A stretch of 64,000 nt of DNA from Thereva unica (lineage: Eukaryota > Arthropoda > Insecta > Diptera > Therevidae). Made by a program: the position numbers and the translations under genes. The notes under the pieces are model-generated. The model was not told the origin of the DNA, ran no database searches, and saw nothing but the letters and a program-made list of their open reading frames with translations. Shown here piece by piece: positions 34,001 to 44,227 of the stretch (positions are counted from its first letter, which is position 1; each line of letters begins with the position of its first letter). The stretch is from contig OX465281.1 of assembly GCA_949987705.1 (NCBI GenBank), positions 137,316,876 through 137,380,875 on the forward strand, read 5' to 3'.

Positions 34001-34837
34001 ATTGCGTTTTAAGATGACTATATTACCTACAGCATATGCATTTTTGATTTGTATCATGTATTGTTTATCGTTAATTAATTTATTTATAAAAACAATTCGA
34101 TACAGGTTTTAAGTTGCCTTTTTTGCTAACGCAAAGCAACTTTTTCTTCTTGGACTTTGGTAAATATTGAATAACAACGAATCTATACTCATAAACATTT
34201 GTGTAATTGGCCAATTTCAAAGCACGCATATTCCATTTACAATTTTTATGACAATTTTGATAATTTCCATAATCTATCCTATTGTTTATTCTACTAAAAG
34301 ATCTATTCTAATTGTTATACATAGAGAGTTCTCATCTGAATTCGTTGTTAGACCAACGTAAGCATATCTTCTTATCAACGGATTCTTAAACGGGTGACAG
34401 ATATTGCTACCGACCAATAGCTTTTTAACTAATTAAAACAATATTGTGGTCTTCAGAAACTTTGTTTCAAAATGCTGCTATTAATATGCACTGCACCTAG
34501 CAGTACTACCACAGGAGGATAAATCTAGTTCCTTGAAAGCTTTTTACAAAGTAAGAGATTAAAATATTTGCCCGTATTGCAATTTCGCAATGACACCGTG
34601 CTTCTGTTGGTCACCAATAACAGCAGCAATATCATTGAACTCCACTAATCTCGAAAATAAATAATATTAGACTAAAACTGTAGATGAGATGGATATAGAT
34701 TTAGTGAACTAATAAGCAAACTACTCACGACTAATCGCTCGTTTTTATTTGGGCAAGTTTTCATTTTAATCAAATTGGACAATAAACACATATTTATCGA
34801 TATATTTATTCTAGACTGACGAATCACGACGATATGT
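31006..34837. other. long stretch without recognised genes
   Basis: There are ORFs of 60-90 codons but none with a recognisable domain. Noted: a GT/CA-rich, partly self-complementary patch with repeated 'gcacac/gtgtgcg' at 31,020-31,180. A 16-bp tandem duplication 'ctcagttgtaccgtaa' sits at about 31,570, and clusters of 'acatatgtatata' at 32,640-32,690. It would be intron if the exon at 2,786 belongs to Pka-R2. Confidence 0.45.
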
Positions 34838-35220
34838 ATATTTTTTCTAGGCGACTTCAATCGACTTAATATATCCTCCATTTTTGACGAGGAAGGTAAT
34901 AGTGTCATTAATGACATCGATATAAACACTTCTAATGGCAATGATTTGCACCAAATTATTAGGACTCCCCTTTCTTGCGGTAAAATGTTTAATCTAATTT
35001 ACACCAACTTACACTGGGAGTTGAACATCCGAACAGGATAACTTTTTCGCTAATTCTACTCCCTACTCCAGATGGATTCTTGAGCTTGCCTCCATTATCT
35101 GTAATAAACGCACTTCCTACAACAATTCATTTATTTACGACATCAAAAATGCAAACTTAACAGTATTGGCTTCGAATTATTATCTGTAGTTGACTGGAAG
35201 ACTAGGCTATCAGGTAATGA
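34838..35220 (+). pseudogene. endonuclease fragment of a CR1/Jockey-like element
   Basis: A decayed frame reads FLGDFNRLNISSIFDEEGN, then GNDLHQIIRTPLSCGKMFNLIYTN, a pattern matching the GDFN and 'L D x I x T N' blocks of apurinic-type endonucleases. Stop codons follow in the next 150 bases. The DNA match is weak outside the GDFN block. Confidence 0.5.
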
Positions 35221-35300
35221 TCATGATGAGGTAAGTATCATGGTGTATCAGTGAAAATGTCGGATCTTGGATAGCCGAACAAAAAATCGTATGGGTATCA

Positions 35301-35389
35301 TATAGGGTTACAAAACTACAGGGTAATATGTAAACCTGTACCAAAAAATTTCCAAACGTCCTAGCTGCTAAACCGTTACGTTTTGATTT
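35301..35389 (+). repeat. dispersed repeat shared with 59,206-59,291
   Basis: Both copies run 'tagggttacaaaa', 'tacagggtaatatgtaaacc', 'taccaaaaaa', then 'gctaa(a/c)ccgttacg' in the same orientation. The source element is not identified. In both, a 'gtgtatcagt' or its reverse complement lies within about 150 bases. Confidence 0.55.
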
Positions 35390-35850
35390 TTAAATATTAA
35401 GAAAAGCTTATAAAAAAGTTCTTTGGATTATTTTTCCTTTAAAAGGGGTGTTTTTTGCAATTTTAAATTTTAAGGGACGCCCACATTTGCGGACTGAAAC
35501 ATAAAGGGAAAGCAATCTCAAACCGATGCTCTGTTGCGACACCCAAAGGACGCGTTTTGAATGAATTACGATTAGTGTAGTATAAGCCTCTCCAACTGAC
35601 ACGATTGTGCGTGTACGCAATTTCTAGTGTGTGGCGGAGGAGGAAAGGAAAACGGTCGCTCAGTAGGGAATGGAAGTACTAAAAAAATACTGCAGAAGTA
35701 ATCCAGTACTTCAATCCAGTATAAAAGAGACATTACATTAACACGGCGATCGCCTACGTGGGGAAAGACTTCCTTTTTCGCTTTCATAGAATGTGTTGTG
35801 GAAGTACTTACACCATATTTACCGAAGGGATCAAACCCACATCCCAACTA

Positions 35851-35970
35851 GTTTTTTTTTTTGGATTCCGAAATTGTTTTCTTAAAAAATTCCAAGGAAG
35901 CTGTTTACCAATTTTTAGCGATTTTGGAATTTTGTCTCCTTAAAATGCTAATTTCCCTCGACTATAAGTG
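35851..35970 (+). repeat. dispersed repeat, copy 2 (partner at 1,783)
   Basis: Same order of matches as the 1,783 copy, with a short deletion after 'gttttcttaaa'. No coding content. Confidence 0.55.
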
Positions 35971-36139
35971 ATTATATTGCAAATGTTTGTAATGAAATTT
36001 AAGTGGGGTGATGGGGTGTTGTTGGTGGCGGTAACATTAAACGATTTATATATGTATATTTTTTTAAATTTTAACAAGCAAAATAAAAATGAATTCGAAT
36101 ATAATTAAAGTTTAAAAAAAGGGCGACAGATTGATTGTA

Positions 36140-36520
36140 TTATTGTTCTATTTAGAAACGAATTGCTATCTTATTGAGTGCGCGAAAATACGTGCTGCAG
36201 GTGGTCCAGTGGGCTAATCTGATGTTACGGGTATAAGGGCCCTGTGCTGAATGTCGAGTCGTGATTTGTGACAAGTTTTTTGAGTTAAAGAAAGTGACGT
36301 TTTAATCGAATTACGATTTTCAGCATAGTGGCCTAGAGTGGAAGTGGTAAGTACGAGTTTAGCCCCCTATGCTGAAAGTCGCAATTCATTTGAAACGCCA
36401 CTTTCTTCAACTCAAAAAACTTGTCACAAATCACGACTCGACATTCAGCACAGGGGCCTAAGATTGCCGTGTAGGCAGTAGAGCGTTTATTTCGATGGAA
36501 CAGCAATAAAACTTTTTTTA
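36140..36520 (-). pseudogene. C-terminal fragment of the CR1/Jockey-like family, split by a MITE
   Basis: Outside the inserted element it matches the 30,190-30,340 stretch: 'ttgttctatttagaaacgaa', 'ttgagtgcg', 'gggctaatctgatgttacgg', 'gattgccgtg', 'gagcgttta'. Comparison of the two copies shows where the 222-bp insertion lies. No intact frame remains. Confidence 0.65.
36237..36458. mobile_element. Harbinger-like MITE with ~50-bp inverted repeats
   Basis: Its ends 'gggccctgtgctgaa' and 'ttcagcacaggggcc' continue as inverted repeats through 'tgtcgagtcgtgatttgtga' and 'caagttttttgagtt'. Flanks are TAA on both sides (36,234-36,236 and 36,459-36,461), and the uninterrupted relative at 30,293 confirms the empty site. 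TAA/TTA targets and a GGGCC start fit PIF/Harbinger. No ORF. Confidence 0.8.
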
Positions 36521-37298
36521 TAGATCTGCCACATTTCTACGGAGACTCAAGGCGTCGATGGTGGAGCAAACGGTCCTTTTTCCGCCTTTTTATCCATTCA
36601 TTTTTCAAGAGCATTTCATACAAATTTTGTCTTCACCGTTTTTTGGAATTCCGAAAGTGGTCATTTTGTGCCTTTTTTTAAATTTTGAGCTAAAATTATG
36701 CGTTTGTATGAAAAATTAAATTAGATCAAAGTACTAGTTGCAGTTTTTCAAAGGTCTTTCTTTGGACGCTTTGTTTTATCAACGGAATCTGAAAAATAGC
36801 GCAAAACACCCTCTAGCGGTGAAACTATGCGGAATTCGAAAAAAACAGTGAAGACGATATTTATAGGAAATTTTATGCTCTACAACGTAGCTCTTTCGAT
36901 GCTTTCTTCAAAATGTATAATTTAGTTAGCGGGAAAGGCGAAAAAACGACTTAGCCTTGACCATATTTCGTTAGGGAAGCCATCAGCATTACTTTTATTA
37001 GCATTTGTTTTATCATTTTGCAAAAAGAAATAAGAAAGAAAATTTTTGCTGCACAAATATATGAAATATCGAATCATCTTATTTTGAATAGTCTCCGTCG
37101 GTTTTAGTGAGAATCAACTTGACTTAAGCAGATTACTAACTATTACGGAAGTTCTTTGTAGTCACGTTTGGGATATAAACATAAAAACAAATTACGTCGA
37201 CAAAAACAATTTTATAAAAACATGTTTAAGTATTTTTTTTCCTTTCTAATTTCTTCAAATTATCAAATTAAATGTTTTTTACTTTTCATGCTTTTCAG
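36521..37298. other. Pka-R2 intron, no gene recognised
   Basis: AT-rich sequence ending in a good polypyrimidine tract and acceptor (ttttcatgcttttcag) at 37,298. I see no coding exon or element of known class in it. Confidence 0.6.
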
Positions 37299-37483
37299 AA
37301 CCAGTTGTTCAAAGATTTAGTGGACGACGCAAATCAGTCTTTGCCGAAGCTTATGATCCTGAAAATGATCCCGACGAAGATGAGGGTGCTACCGCGATTT
37401 TCCCAAAAACAGATGAGCAGCGAGCACGACTTATCGAATCTGTTAAAAATATTCTGCTATTTAGATCGTTAGATAAAGAACAG
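37299..37483 (+). CDS. cAMP-dependent protein kinase type II regulatory subunit, linker/inhibitor exon
   Basis: The exon is bounded by ...cttttcag and gtatgtga. It encodes EPVVQRFSGRRKSVFAEAYD (the first Glu shared with the preceding exon), an acidic run, then ATAIFPKTDEQRARLIESVK and NILLFRSLDKEQ. RRKSV is the inhibitor/autophosphorylation site that occupies the catalytic cleft of PKA; a Ser at the P-site marks a type II subunit. The block FPKTDEQRxRL and LLFRxLDxEQ opens the first cyclic-nucleotide-binding domain. RII holds PKA inactive until cAMP binds, and is anchored to AKAP proteins by an N-terminal domain not seen here. The exon begins two bases before a codon boundary and ends in phase 0. 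Confidence 0.95.
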
Positions 37484-37732
37484 GTATGTGAATCGCTTAA
37501 AGCAAAATATAAAAAAACCACACACCCCCACCACCTGTTAGGCAGTTGTAATTTCTCTTATACCTACTATAGTACTGCCGAAGTCACTACAATATTTTTT
37601 TTTTCAATCAGCTAATTATTCTCTGCTACTTTCTACAAGTGTTTTATGTCAATTCACACCTGTCCACCGTGGACAAAGTTAACAGAAATACTTTTTGCAC
37701 TTTTATTGTAATTTGTCTTCTCCTATTTTTAG

Positions 37733-37833
37733 ATGAACCAAGTGCTGGACGCTATGTTCGAGAAAAGAGTTCAACCTAATGAGTATATAATCCGGCAAGG
37801 CGATGACGGAGATAATTTCTACGTTATTGAATC
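37733..37833 (+). CDS. Pka-R2, first cAMP-binding domain exon
   Basis: A 249-base intron precedes it (acceptor ctcctatttttag; donor gtaagttt). It encodes [20 protein letters not shown] then [14 protein letters not shown], continuing the frame from the 37,299 exon without a break. [10 protein letters not shown] is the classic start of the beta-barrel in cyclic-nucleotide-binding domain A. The exon ends two bases into a codon (TC). The following exon should open with G-x-Y-x-V-like residues and the FGELAL phosphate-binding cassette; I found none in the remaining 26 kb. Confidence 0.95.
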
Positions 37834-38641
37834 GTAAGTTTTTACTACGCCAAATTAATTTTAAGTTTCATCTATGGATCTGTATTTATTCGTTTTTTTA
37901 ATTGGGGTATTAAGAGATTATATTTAATTAAAAATCGTTACCGACGATTCTTTTCTCTATTTCATGTTTACGACTACGAGGCGAGGGAATATTTATATGT
38001 ATTTATACTTTCATTGTTTCTCGTGTCCTGGGATTTATGACTTTATAAACAACAAGGGCAAGGACATTTGATAACTTGGTTGTCAGCTTTCATAAACTTT
38101 GCCATTCATAACAATGGGAAAGCTCTTGCAGAAGGCTGACTACCACCAGCGATAATGAATGATAACTAACTGCTTCGGGCAAAATATGAACATTTTTCCT
38201 TTTTGTGCAGGTTCGTGTGAGGTGAACACTGAATTTTATCGGAGCATATTGCGTTGCGTATTGACATGCGTAATTGCTTGTTTACTATTTATCACTAATG
38301 TCTTCTACTGCCTCCTGCATTAAATAATAGCGAATACTTAAATACGAACTATCATAACATACAACGTGATGGTATCAAGGTATATAACCTACACGTGAAA
38401 GAATTTTGACATTTATTTATTGTTCAGGTCAATATCAAATAAATTAGTTTCGGAAATGGCAGTGGAATAAGGATATGTATGTTATTTTTTCTTGACGTTG
38501 GTAACTATTATTATATTTTGAGGACAATACAAATAAATTTCTCGAAGTCGTTTTGGCTGTTCAATTCGAATAGTTTCTATAAATAAAAAAAAATTGAGAA
38601 AATATATTCCGACTGTTGCCGTAATGTATGTACTTCAAACC
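37834..38641. other. Pka-R2 intron, no further exon seen
   Basis: An acceptor-like 'tttttgtgcag' ends at 38,210, but the sequence after it meets TGA in the required phase. No other match to the next Pka-R2 exon was found. The rest is AT-rich. Confidence 0.6.
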
Positions 38642-38678
38642 CTTTTTTAAATAAAATAAAATAAAAATACATTCTTGC

Positions 38679-39205
38679 TTGGGCCGCAAGATTCGGTTCG
38701 AATTCCACGCAACCAGAACAAATTACTATCTTATCTCTACAAAAACTTGCACCGTCCGTCCGTCTACCTCAGTGGGCAAAAAGAATGTAATGGCTGATTC
38801 ATCTCTTAACATCCTAGGCGTAACCTCATCTTTCGATCTGCGATGGAATAATCACATACATATTCCAAATCGCCAAACAAGTTTACCAATGCCTGGGACT
38901 CCTCAAGAGAGCTCAAGCTCACTCCACATACTACAACCCTCCTATTCGCGCATATTACGCTTTAGTAGTTCATTTATAAATGGAACAACTCGATTGTGAA
39001 ACTGTCTTCCGCAGTCGGTGTTTCCGAACTCATACATATAACTTCTCAGAATTCTAACGAAAGGTTTATCGACATCTACTCGCGCACCCTCCAGACTCCT
39101 TATAGGCCAGTCATTAGAGCGAAAAAAACGGCAGATTTTGTTATAAAATTGTACAGCAAACTGCTTGCACTACTACTTCAGGGGTATCTCATAGATTACT
39201 AAAAC
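38679..39205 (+). pseudogene. CR1/Jockey-like reverse transcriptase C-terminal fragment
   Basis: The readable part has SLNILGVTSSFDLRWNNHIH, the 'LGV...L.W..HI' block after the RT palm. Shifted frames then give AKQVYQCLGLLKRA and YYALVV. After that come VGVSELIHITSQNSNERF and further tail sequence. Two or more frameshifts are present. It lies just left of the intact LOA element. Confidence 0.65.
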
Positions 39206-39405
39206 CAAAAAACCAGCCAAAATTTACTCATGTGGAATTGTTTAAACAATAATTAGCAACAAAAATGGGTCTGTTTTTCGTTTTTGGCGTATACAATAAA
39301 AAGTACTGGATGAATCGCGTTTTTTTTTTTTTTTCCTGTGTGAGGTATTAGGTCCAAAGGTACTGCGGCCATTTAGTTGGCCTATTGTACTACAACCCCT
39401 ACACC

Positions 39406-42400
39406 TCATATTAGTAGGCCAGACCGCCTGAACAAGTTCAGCAGTCTGCCTAGTGGTTTGTCGCTTAGACTTGAGTGTTCGAGCAGGGACTTCCCGAACA
39501 AAGAGACCCTGCTCCTTGCTATTGCAGGGCACTCACAGAGAACATGGAGGGCAGACTCATCCTCTTCTAGGCAAAGCCTACATGTAGGGTCCTCTGCCCT
39601 TCCTATCTTCCATAAGTGGTAATTTAGGGCACAGTGTCCGGTAATTAGGCCAACAAGTGTCCTAACATCACTCCTGCTGCGCCGTAATAATTCCTTGGCC
39701 GTCTTAGGGGACGGCCCTGGAAGGAACCGCTTAGAGTTGGCCAGTCCAGGCGCGGACCTCCAGCGTTCAATATGTTTCATCAAGCTCCGATCGGCCAGGG
39801 CCCTTTGCAGCAAGCTGGACGGTGCCCCAATAGCCGGCTCTGGACCAATGAATTCTAAATCAGAGCCCTGTTTAGCCAGGGCATCCGCACTTTCATTGCC
39901 TTCGAAGCCCCGGTGACCTGGGACCCAGACAAGTGTGATTTGATTGAGAACGCCCAACTCATGAAGAGCACGTTGGCAGTCCCAAACTAATTTCGACTTG
40001 GTCCTACGGGACCTTATCGCTCTAATTGCCGCTTGGCTATCAGAGAATATAAAAATCCGTTTATTTTGGTAGGCCCTTCTTAAGTTCTCATGAGTGCATG
40101 CCAGAATAGCGTACACCTCTGCTTGAAAGACAGTTGCCAGAGTGCCTAGACTTATAGCCTTGCTGAATCTGGGACTTTCACTCCAGATTCCTGCGCCTAC
40201 ACCTGTCTCCGTTTTAGAGCCATCCGTGTACCATACTAGCCCGCCCGGCAAAACTTTAGGAAAAGTCCAGGTAAGCCTTTCCTGTATATGTACAGAAGGT
40301 TGCTTAAATTTTGAGAATTTATAGGGCATGCCGTCCGATAGCATCTCCGCTTCCGGAATCTCTTCTATGATGTTGATTATTATAGAATGTCCTCGCCCAA
40401 GACCAGCGCCCAAGTAACCATTCGCTTTCAGCCGCAGCGCCGCGTTTATGGCGGATTTCTCTACCTCAAGGTGGAGGGGTACCAAATTGAGGAGAGTCTC
40501 CAGCGCTGCCGTTGGGGAAGTGCGGATGGCCCCAGTGATGGAGAGGCAAGCCATTCTTTGAATTTTGCTTAAAAAGGTTATGGAACCCTTAAGCTTCGTT
40601 CTGTGCCACCAAACTAAAGCTCCATAAGTTACCATGGGTCTTATGATGGTGGTGTATATCCAGTACATGGTTTTCGGTTGCAAACCCCAGGTGGAACCAC
40701 AAGCTCTGCGGCAAGCCCACAGGGATCTGCGCGTTCTACACATAACAGTGTCCATATGCTGTTTCCAATTGAGTTTGGCATCTAGCGTCACTCCTAAATA
40801 TTTGGCTTGTTGAGAAAAGCCTATAGTTCTGCCCGCGAATGTAGGTTCCCAAATTCCCGGTAGTGATCGTTTCCTGGTGAAAGGAACTAGGATCGTTTTG
40901 TCGGGATTGACTTTTAGACCTACACTCTCGCACCAGCTAGAGACCAGATCAAGTGCCTGCTGCAGGCGCCTTGACATGGCGTCTTCAGATTCACCTGTAA
41001 TTACTATGACGACATCGTCAGCGTAACCTTGGGCGAAAATGTTCCGACCGTTGAGCAGCTCGAGGAGTTCATCTACAACAAGGCACCAGAGAAGTGGAGA
41101 TAAAACTCCTCCCTGCGGGCAGCCTCTTGCTATAGTGCCCTCCAGAGACCCCTCAACATGAGAAACAATTAGTTTGCGAGTTCTCAGCATAGAGTCAATC
41201 CAGTTGCAGAAAGTGCTACTTAGACTGTGTCTACTTAGAGCCCTAGCTATAGTATCAAAGGATGTGTTGTCAAAGGCTCCCTCGATATCGAGGAAGGCCG
41301 TCAGCGCAACTCCTTTGTTTAGAGCTGCCTGTTCAAGCCTGAGCACCAGATTGTGCAGTGCTGTCTCAGTAGACTTGCCCGCCTGGTACGCATGCTGATA
41401 GGAGCTTAGTGGTTGGCTTTGAAGATAAGTTTCCCTTATCGCCCGGTCGACAATTTTCTCCATTGTCTTCAAGGCAAAAGACGAGAGACTTATCGGCCTG
41501 AAAGATTTAGTCAGGGTGTAATCCGAACGCCCTGGCTTAGGTATAAATGTTATGTTGACGTTCCTCCAGACGGATGGGATGTAGCCGTGTGCGAAGGAAG
41601 CCCTAAATAATTTGCATAATAAGGGAGTGACTAGGTCGCAGCCCTCCTGTAGCAGAATGGGATAGATTCCGTCTGCTCCAGGGGACTTGTATGGTTTGAA
41701 CGATCTAATCGCCTCCCTGATAGCTTCATGGTTGAACAAGGTATTTGCTTCTGTCCAGGCGGCTTTGGGCACTTTAGAAAGTTGGCCTATACGCTGCCCA
41801 GCAGAAGTTATGTTCTCGTTTGAATAAATGGTTGTGCCTGGGAAATGTGCCTGGAGCAATGTTATCAAGGTTTCTTCCCTAGACTGTGTGAAAGAGCCAT
41901 CGGTTCTCCTGATGGATCCAAGATCTACCGACAAGCCCTTTGATAAAGCTTTATAGATTTTTGCTGAGTCTCGAATGTCTTCGACACTCTTGCAAAAATT
42001 CCTCCAGCTATTTCTTTTTGCTCGTCTGATTGCCCTGTTATAGCTGGTTAGCGAGCTTTTATAACTCTCCCAGTTGCCGCTCTTCTTAGCTGCGTTGAAC
42101 AGTTTCCTCGTAGCGGATCTTAACTTGGAGAGCTCGTTATTCCACCATGGAGTTTTCCTATTACGCGTCCTCATCAGAACAGGGCAGTTATTGCTGTAAG
42201 CAGCAGTAACCGCCTCCGTAAAGAAGTCCGCGGATAGTTCTACATCCATCGTAGATTTGATTGAGTGCATGGAACCCTTGAATATGCTACTGAGTTCGGC
42301 CCGAAAGTCTGTCCAGTTCGTATATCTAGGATTCCTGTATGTACTCACATTTTCCAAAGACTCACCCACCATAAAGTAAATGTGTCTGTGGTCTGAGCAC

Positions 42401-43032
42401 GATGGCTCATCTGAGACCCGCCAGTCACTCACGTAAGTGGCAACTTGTTGAGTAGCTAGCGTGATGTCTATAACCTCACGTCTCCTACCGTTGTCGAAGG
42501 TAGGATCCGTGCCGCGATTTAATATGTCCAGGTTAGTAGTTAAGAGGTAATCAAAAAGGTATTCGCCCCTTTTGTTCACTCCACTGCTACCCCAGGCATC
42601 ATGATGGGCGTTCGCATCACATCCTATGATGATCTGCAGACCGCTCCTGTTAGAGTGACCCACGATATCCTTAAGTTCTTTGGACGGTGGTGGGTCTCTG
42701 GAGTCATAGGGGAGGTATGCCGAACATAAGGTAATCATGCTCTTGCTGCCCCCCCTGTTAATCTGTATCATCACCACTGCCAGGTCTCTCGACGATTTAT
42801 CTGTGAGAGGAAAGCAGTTGGTGTTTTTATTGTAAACTACACAGGTCCGAGGGTCGCCGTCCACATCATTGCATGCAATGCTGTAGCCGGTTGCCCGCAA
42901 GCCCTGTATAGCACCGTTATTTACCCATGGCTCCTGTACAAGAGCCACGTCGATAGCTTGGGTGGCCAGCACCCTGCAAAGGACTGCCGAGGCAGCCCTA
43001 CTGTGTTGCAGGTTGCACTGTACCACCCGCAT
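39406..43032 (-). CDS. LOA ORF2: endonuclease, reverse transcriptase, RNase H (about 1,208 aa)
   Basis: The first in-frame ATG is at 43,032 (MRVVQCNLQHSRAA); the frame extends 18 codons upstream without ATG. Endonuclease, about residues 1-230: VQEPW, IIGCDANAHHDAWGSSG, VIDITLA, CSDHRHIYF. RT, about 430-790: FIPKPGRSDYT, FRPISLSSF, AFLDIEGAFDNTSFD, GCPQGGVLSPLLW, GYADDVVIV, NPDKTILVPF, AKYLGVTLD. RNase H, about 930-1060: WYTDGSKTETG, FQAEVYAI, FSDSQAAIRAI, VPGHRGFEGNESADALAKQG. The end has CRLCLEEDESALHVLCEC. All acidic catalytic residues are visible. The product nicks the target, copies its RNA and could remove the template. It shows no internal stop, so it may be active. Confidence 0.93.
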   Translation of the reverse strand: MRVVQCNLQHSRAASAVLCRVLATQAIDVALVQEPWVNNGAIQGLRATGYSIACNDVDGDPRTCVVYNKNTNCFPLTDKSSRDLAVVMIQINRGGSKSMITLCSAYLPYDSRDPPPSKELKDIVGHSNRSGLQIIIGCDANAHHDAWGSSGVNKRGEYLFDYLLTTNLDILNRGTDPTFDNGRRREVIDITLATQQVATYVSDWRVSDEPSCSDHRHIYFMVGESLENVSTYRNPRYTNWTDFRAELSSIFKGSMHSIKSTMDVELSADFFTEAVTAAYSNNCPVLMRTRNRKTPWWNNELSKLRSATRKLFNAAKKSGNWESYKSSLTSYNRAIRRAKRNSWRNFCKSVEDIRDSAKIYKALSKGLSVDLGSIRRTDGSFTQSREETLITLLQAHFPGTTIYSNENITSAGQRIGQLSKVPKAAWTEANTLFNHEAIREAIRSFKPYKSPGADGIYPILLQEGCDLVTPLLCKLFRASFAHGYIPSVWRNVNITFIPKPGRSDYTLTKSFRPISLSSFALKTMEKIVDRAIRETYLQSQPLSSYQHAYQAGKSTETALHNLVLRLEQAALNKGVALTAFLDIEGAFDNTSFDTIARALSRHSLSSTFCNWIDSMLRTRKLIVSHVEGSLEGTIARGCPQGGVLSPLLWCLVVDELLELLNGRNIFAQGYADDVVIVITGESEDAMSRRLQQALDLVSSWCESVGLKVNPDKTILVPFTRKRSLPGIWEPTFAGRTIGFSQQAKYLGVTLDAKLNWKQHMDTVMCRTRRSLWACRRACGSTWGLQPKTMYWIYTTIIRPMVTYGALVWWHRTKLKGSITFLSKIQRMACLSITGAIRTSPTAALETLLNLVPLHLEVEKSAINAALRLKANGYLGAGLGRGHSIIINIIEEIPEAEMLSDGMPYKFSKFKQPSVHIQERLTWTFPKVLPGGLVWYTDGSKTETGVGAGIWSESPRFSKAISLGTLATVFQAEVYAILACTHENLRRAYQNKRIFIFSDSQAAIRAIRSRRTKSKLVWDCQRALHELGVLNQITLVWVPGHRGFEGNESADALAKQGSDLEFIGPEPAIGAPSSLLQRALADRSLMKHIERWRSAPGLANSKRFLPGPSPKTAKELLRRSRSDVRTLVGLITGHCALNYHLWKIGRAEDPTCRLCLEEDESALHVLCECPAIARSRVSLFGKSLLEHSSLSDKPLGRLLNLFRRSGLLI

Positions 43033-44227
43033 CCTGAGGCTGTTCCCGCTGCTGTGAGCCAGCAGGAGTCTCCTTTTTTGAGCCAATCTCCTTGACTCTA
43101 ATTCGTCCGAAGCCGTAGAATAGGGACATGCCCTGCTCTTTCAGCTGCGTGAGCGCCCTCTCGTCAATGCTAAGGGCAAGAGTTTGACCGTTCTGGTCCA
43201 CCTTCCTGCCCATCACTTGCCAAGAGTTCACCTCAATTGGCTGGTTCTGTAATTCCAGCCTGCAGAGCACCTGCTCCGGTTCCCTAACATCGTTAGGAAC
43301 CCAGAACGTGATTCGCTTATATTTGGGAAGGTCCTTTTCCTCAATTACTCTGAGGTTGGCCCCTTCCCACAACTGAAGCCTGGTGACAGCATTTGTCAAC
43401 CATTGGCTGGTGGGTTCGTTGGCACAGGTGATCTTGATAAGACCCCCTGCCGCCCTTGCACCCAAAAACTGAGGCGGACAATCGCCTTTACGACTTTTGT
43501 CTACCTCACACAGGATGGCATCGCAGACGGAGGATGATTGCTCCTCTGTCAATTTGCCCTCGGGATAGTTGTCCAGGACCACTGCCATGGTGATCCCAGC
43601 TAGCTTATCCCGATATGAGGGTCCTTGCGACTCCCCCTTTTTTTTCTTCTTTTGGGGTCCCTGCCCAGCCGGAGAATCCTCAGACCGCTGCCGTTTTGGC
43701 AGTGCGTCAGTTGGGTCCAGCATAGGACATAGCCCCCTAGAAGTTGTAGGAGTTTGTGCTACCAATTTCTCGGGTCCAGAAACTTCTGGCAGTCCAGCGG
43801 TCGTCCAGGTCTGCTCCTTGGAGCCCCCCGTCCTGACCGCTGTTCTGCCTTGGGTTTGTTGGGAAGGAAGTTCCGCATGTGGGACTCGGGTGTGCTCCGT
43901 GGAGCTCCCCAATTCCTCTGCAGCCTTCCTTGCCTTGGCCCTCTTCCTCTTGGCAGCACCGGATTTTTTCTTGCTAGGTTGCACGGTCATACCGACAACC
44001 TTGGCCGTTATTTCTTCAACAACATTGTCACCAGCTGCCTGGGCCAGTGTTGTTGATTGAGAAGCCGAAGCTTCTGTGCTAGACGAGGTACCTCCAAGGA
44101 GTTCCCTCTCCAGCTCTGAGCTGATACTTATTGCATCAGACTCACAACCTCTTTCTTCGTCTGTTTTTTTAAAGATTTTTTGGTCCATAAAGAGTCCCAC
44201 GAGTATGGCAGGAAAGGGAAGGTCCAT
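42998..44227 (-). CDS. LOA ORF1, RNA-binding Gag-like protein (409 aa)
   Basis: ATG at 44,227, stop at 42,998, overlapping ORF2 by 35 bases in another frame. The N-terminal half is low-complexity: acidic and Ser/Thr-rich, with basic patches (KKKSGAAKRKRAKARKAA, QKKKKKGESQG) that could act as nuclear-localisation or RNA-binding segments. From about residue 205, SYRDKLAGITMAVVLDNYPEG, then PQFLGARAAGGLIKITCANE, LPKYKRITFWVPND, SWQVMGRKVDQNGQTLALSI and MSLFYGFGRIRVKEI match the pattern of DUF4780, a domain found in many insect retrotransposon ORF1s. No CCHC zinc knuckles are present, unlike the I element at 19 kb. Confidence 0.85.
   Translation of the reverse strand: MDLPFPAILVGLFMDQKIFKKTDEERGCESDAISISSELERELLGGTSSSTEASASQSTTLAQAAGDNVVEEITAKVVGMTVQPSKKKSGAAKRKRAKARKAAEELGSSTEHTRVPHAELPSQQTQGRTAVRTGGSKEQTWTTAGLPEVSGPEKLVAQTPTTSRGLCPMLDPTDALPKRQRSEDSPAGQGPQKKKKKGESQGPSYRDKLAGITMAVVLDNYPEGKLTEEQSSSVCDAILCEVDKSRKGDCPPQFLGARAAGGLIKITCANEPTSQWLTNAVTRLQLWEGANLRVIEEKDLPKYKRITFWVPNDVREPEQVLCRLELQNQPIEVNSWQVMGRKVDQNGQTLALSIDERALTQLKEQGMSLFYGFGRIRVKEIGSKKETPAGSQQREQPQDAGGTVQPATQ

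Noticed and set aside
33808..34017. ORF containing CLDYGEIQLNICYRG as a C2-domain exon
   Set aside because: Only a faint resemblance to the GEIQL start of C2 domains; the rest does not fit, and no flanking splice sites support it.
38210..38330. next Pka-R2 exon after the acceptor-like tttttgtgcag
   Set aside because: In the required phase the sequence hits TGA after three codons, and no RII-like residues follow in any frame.
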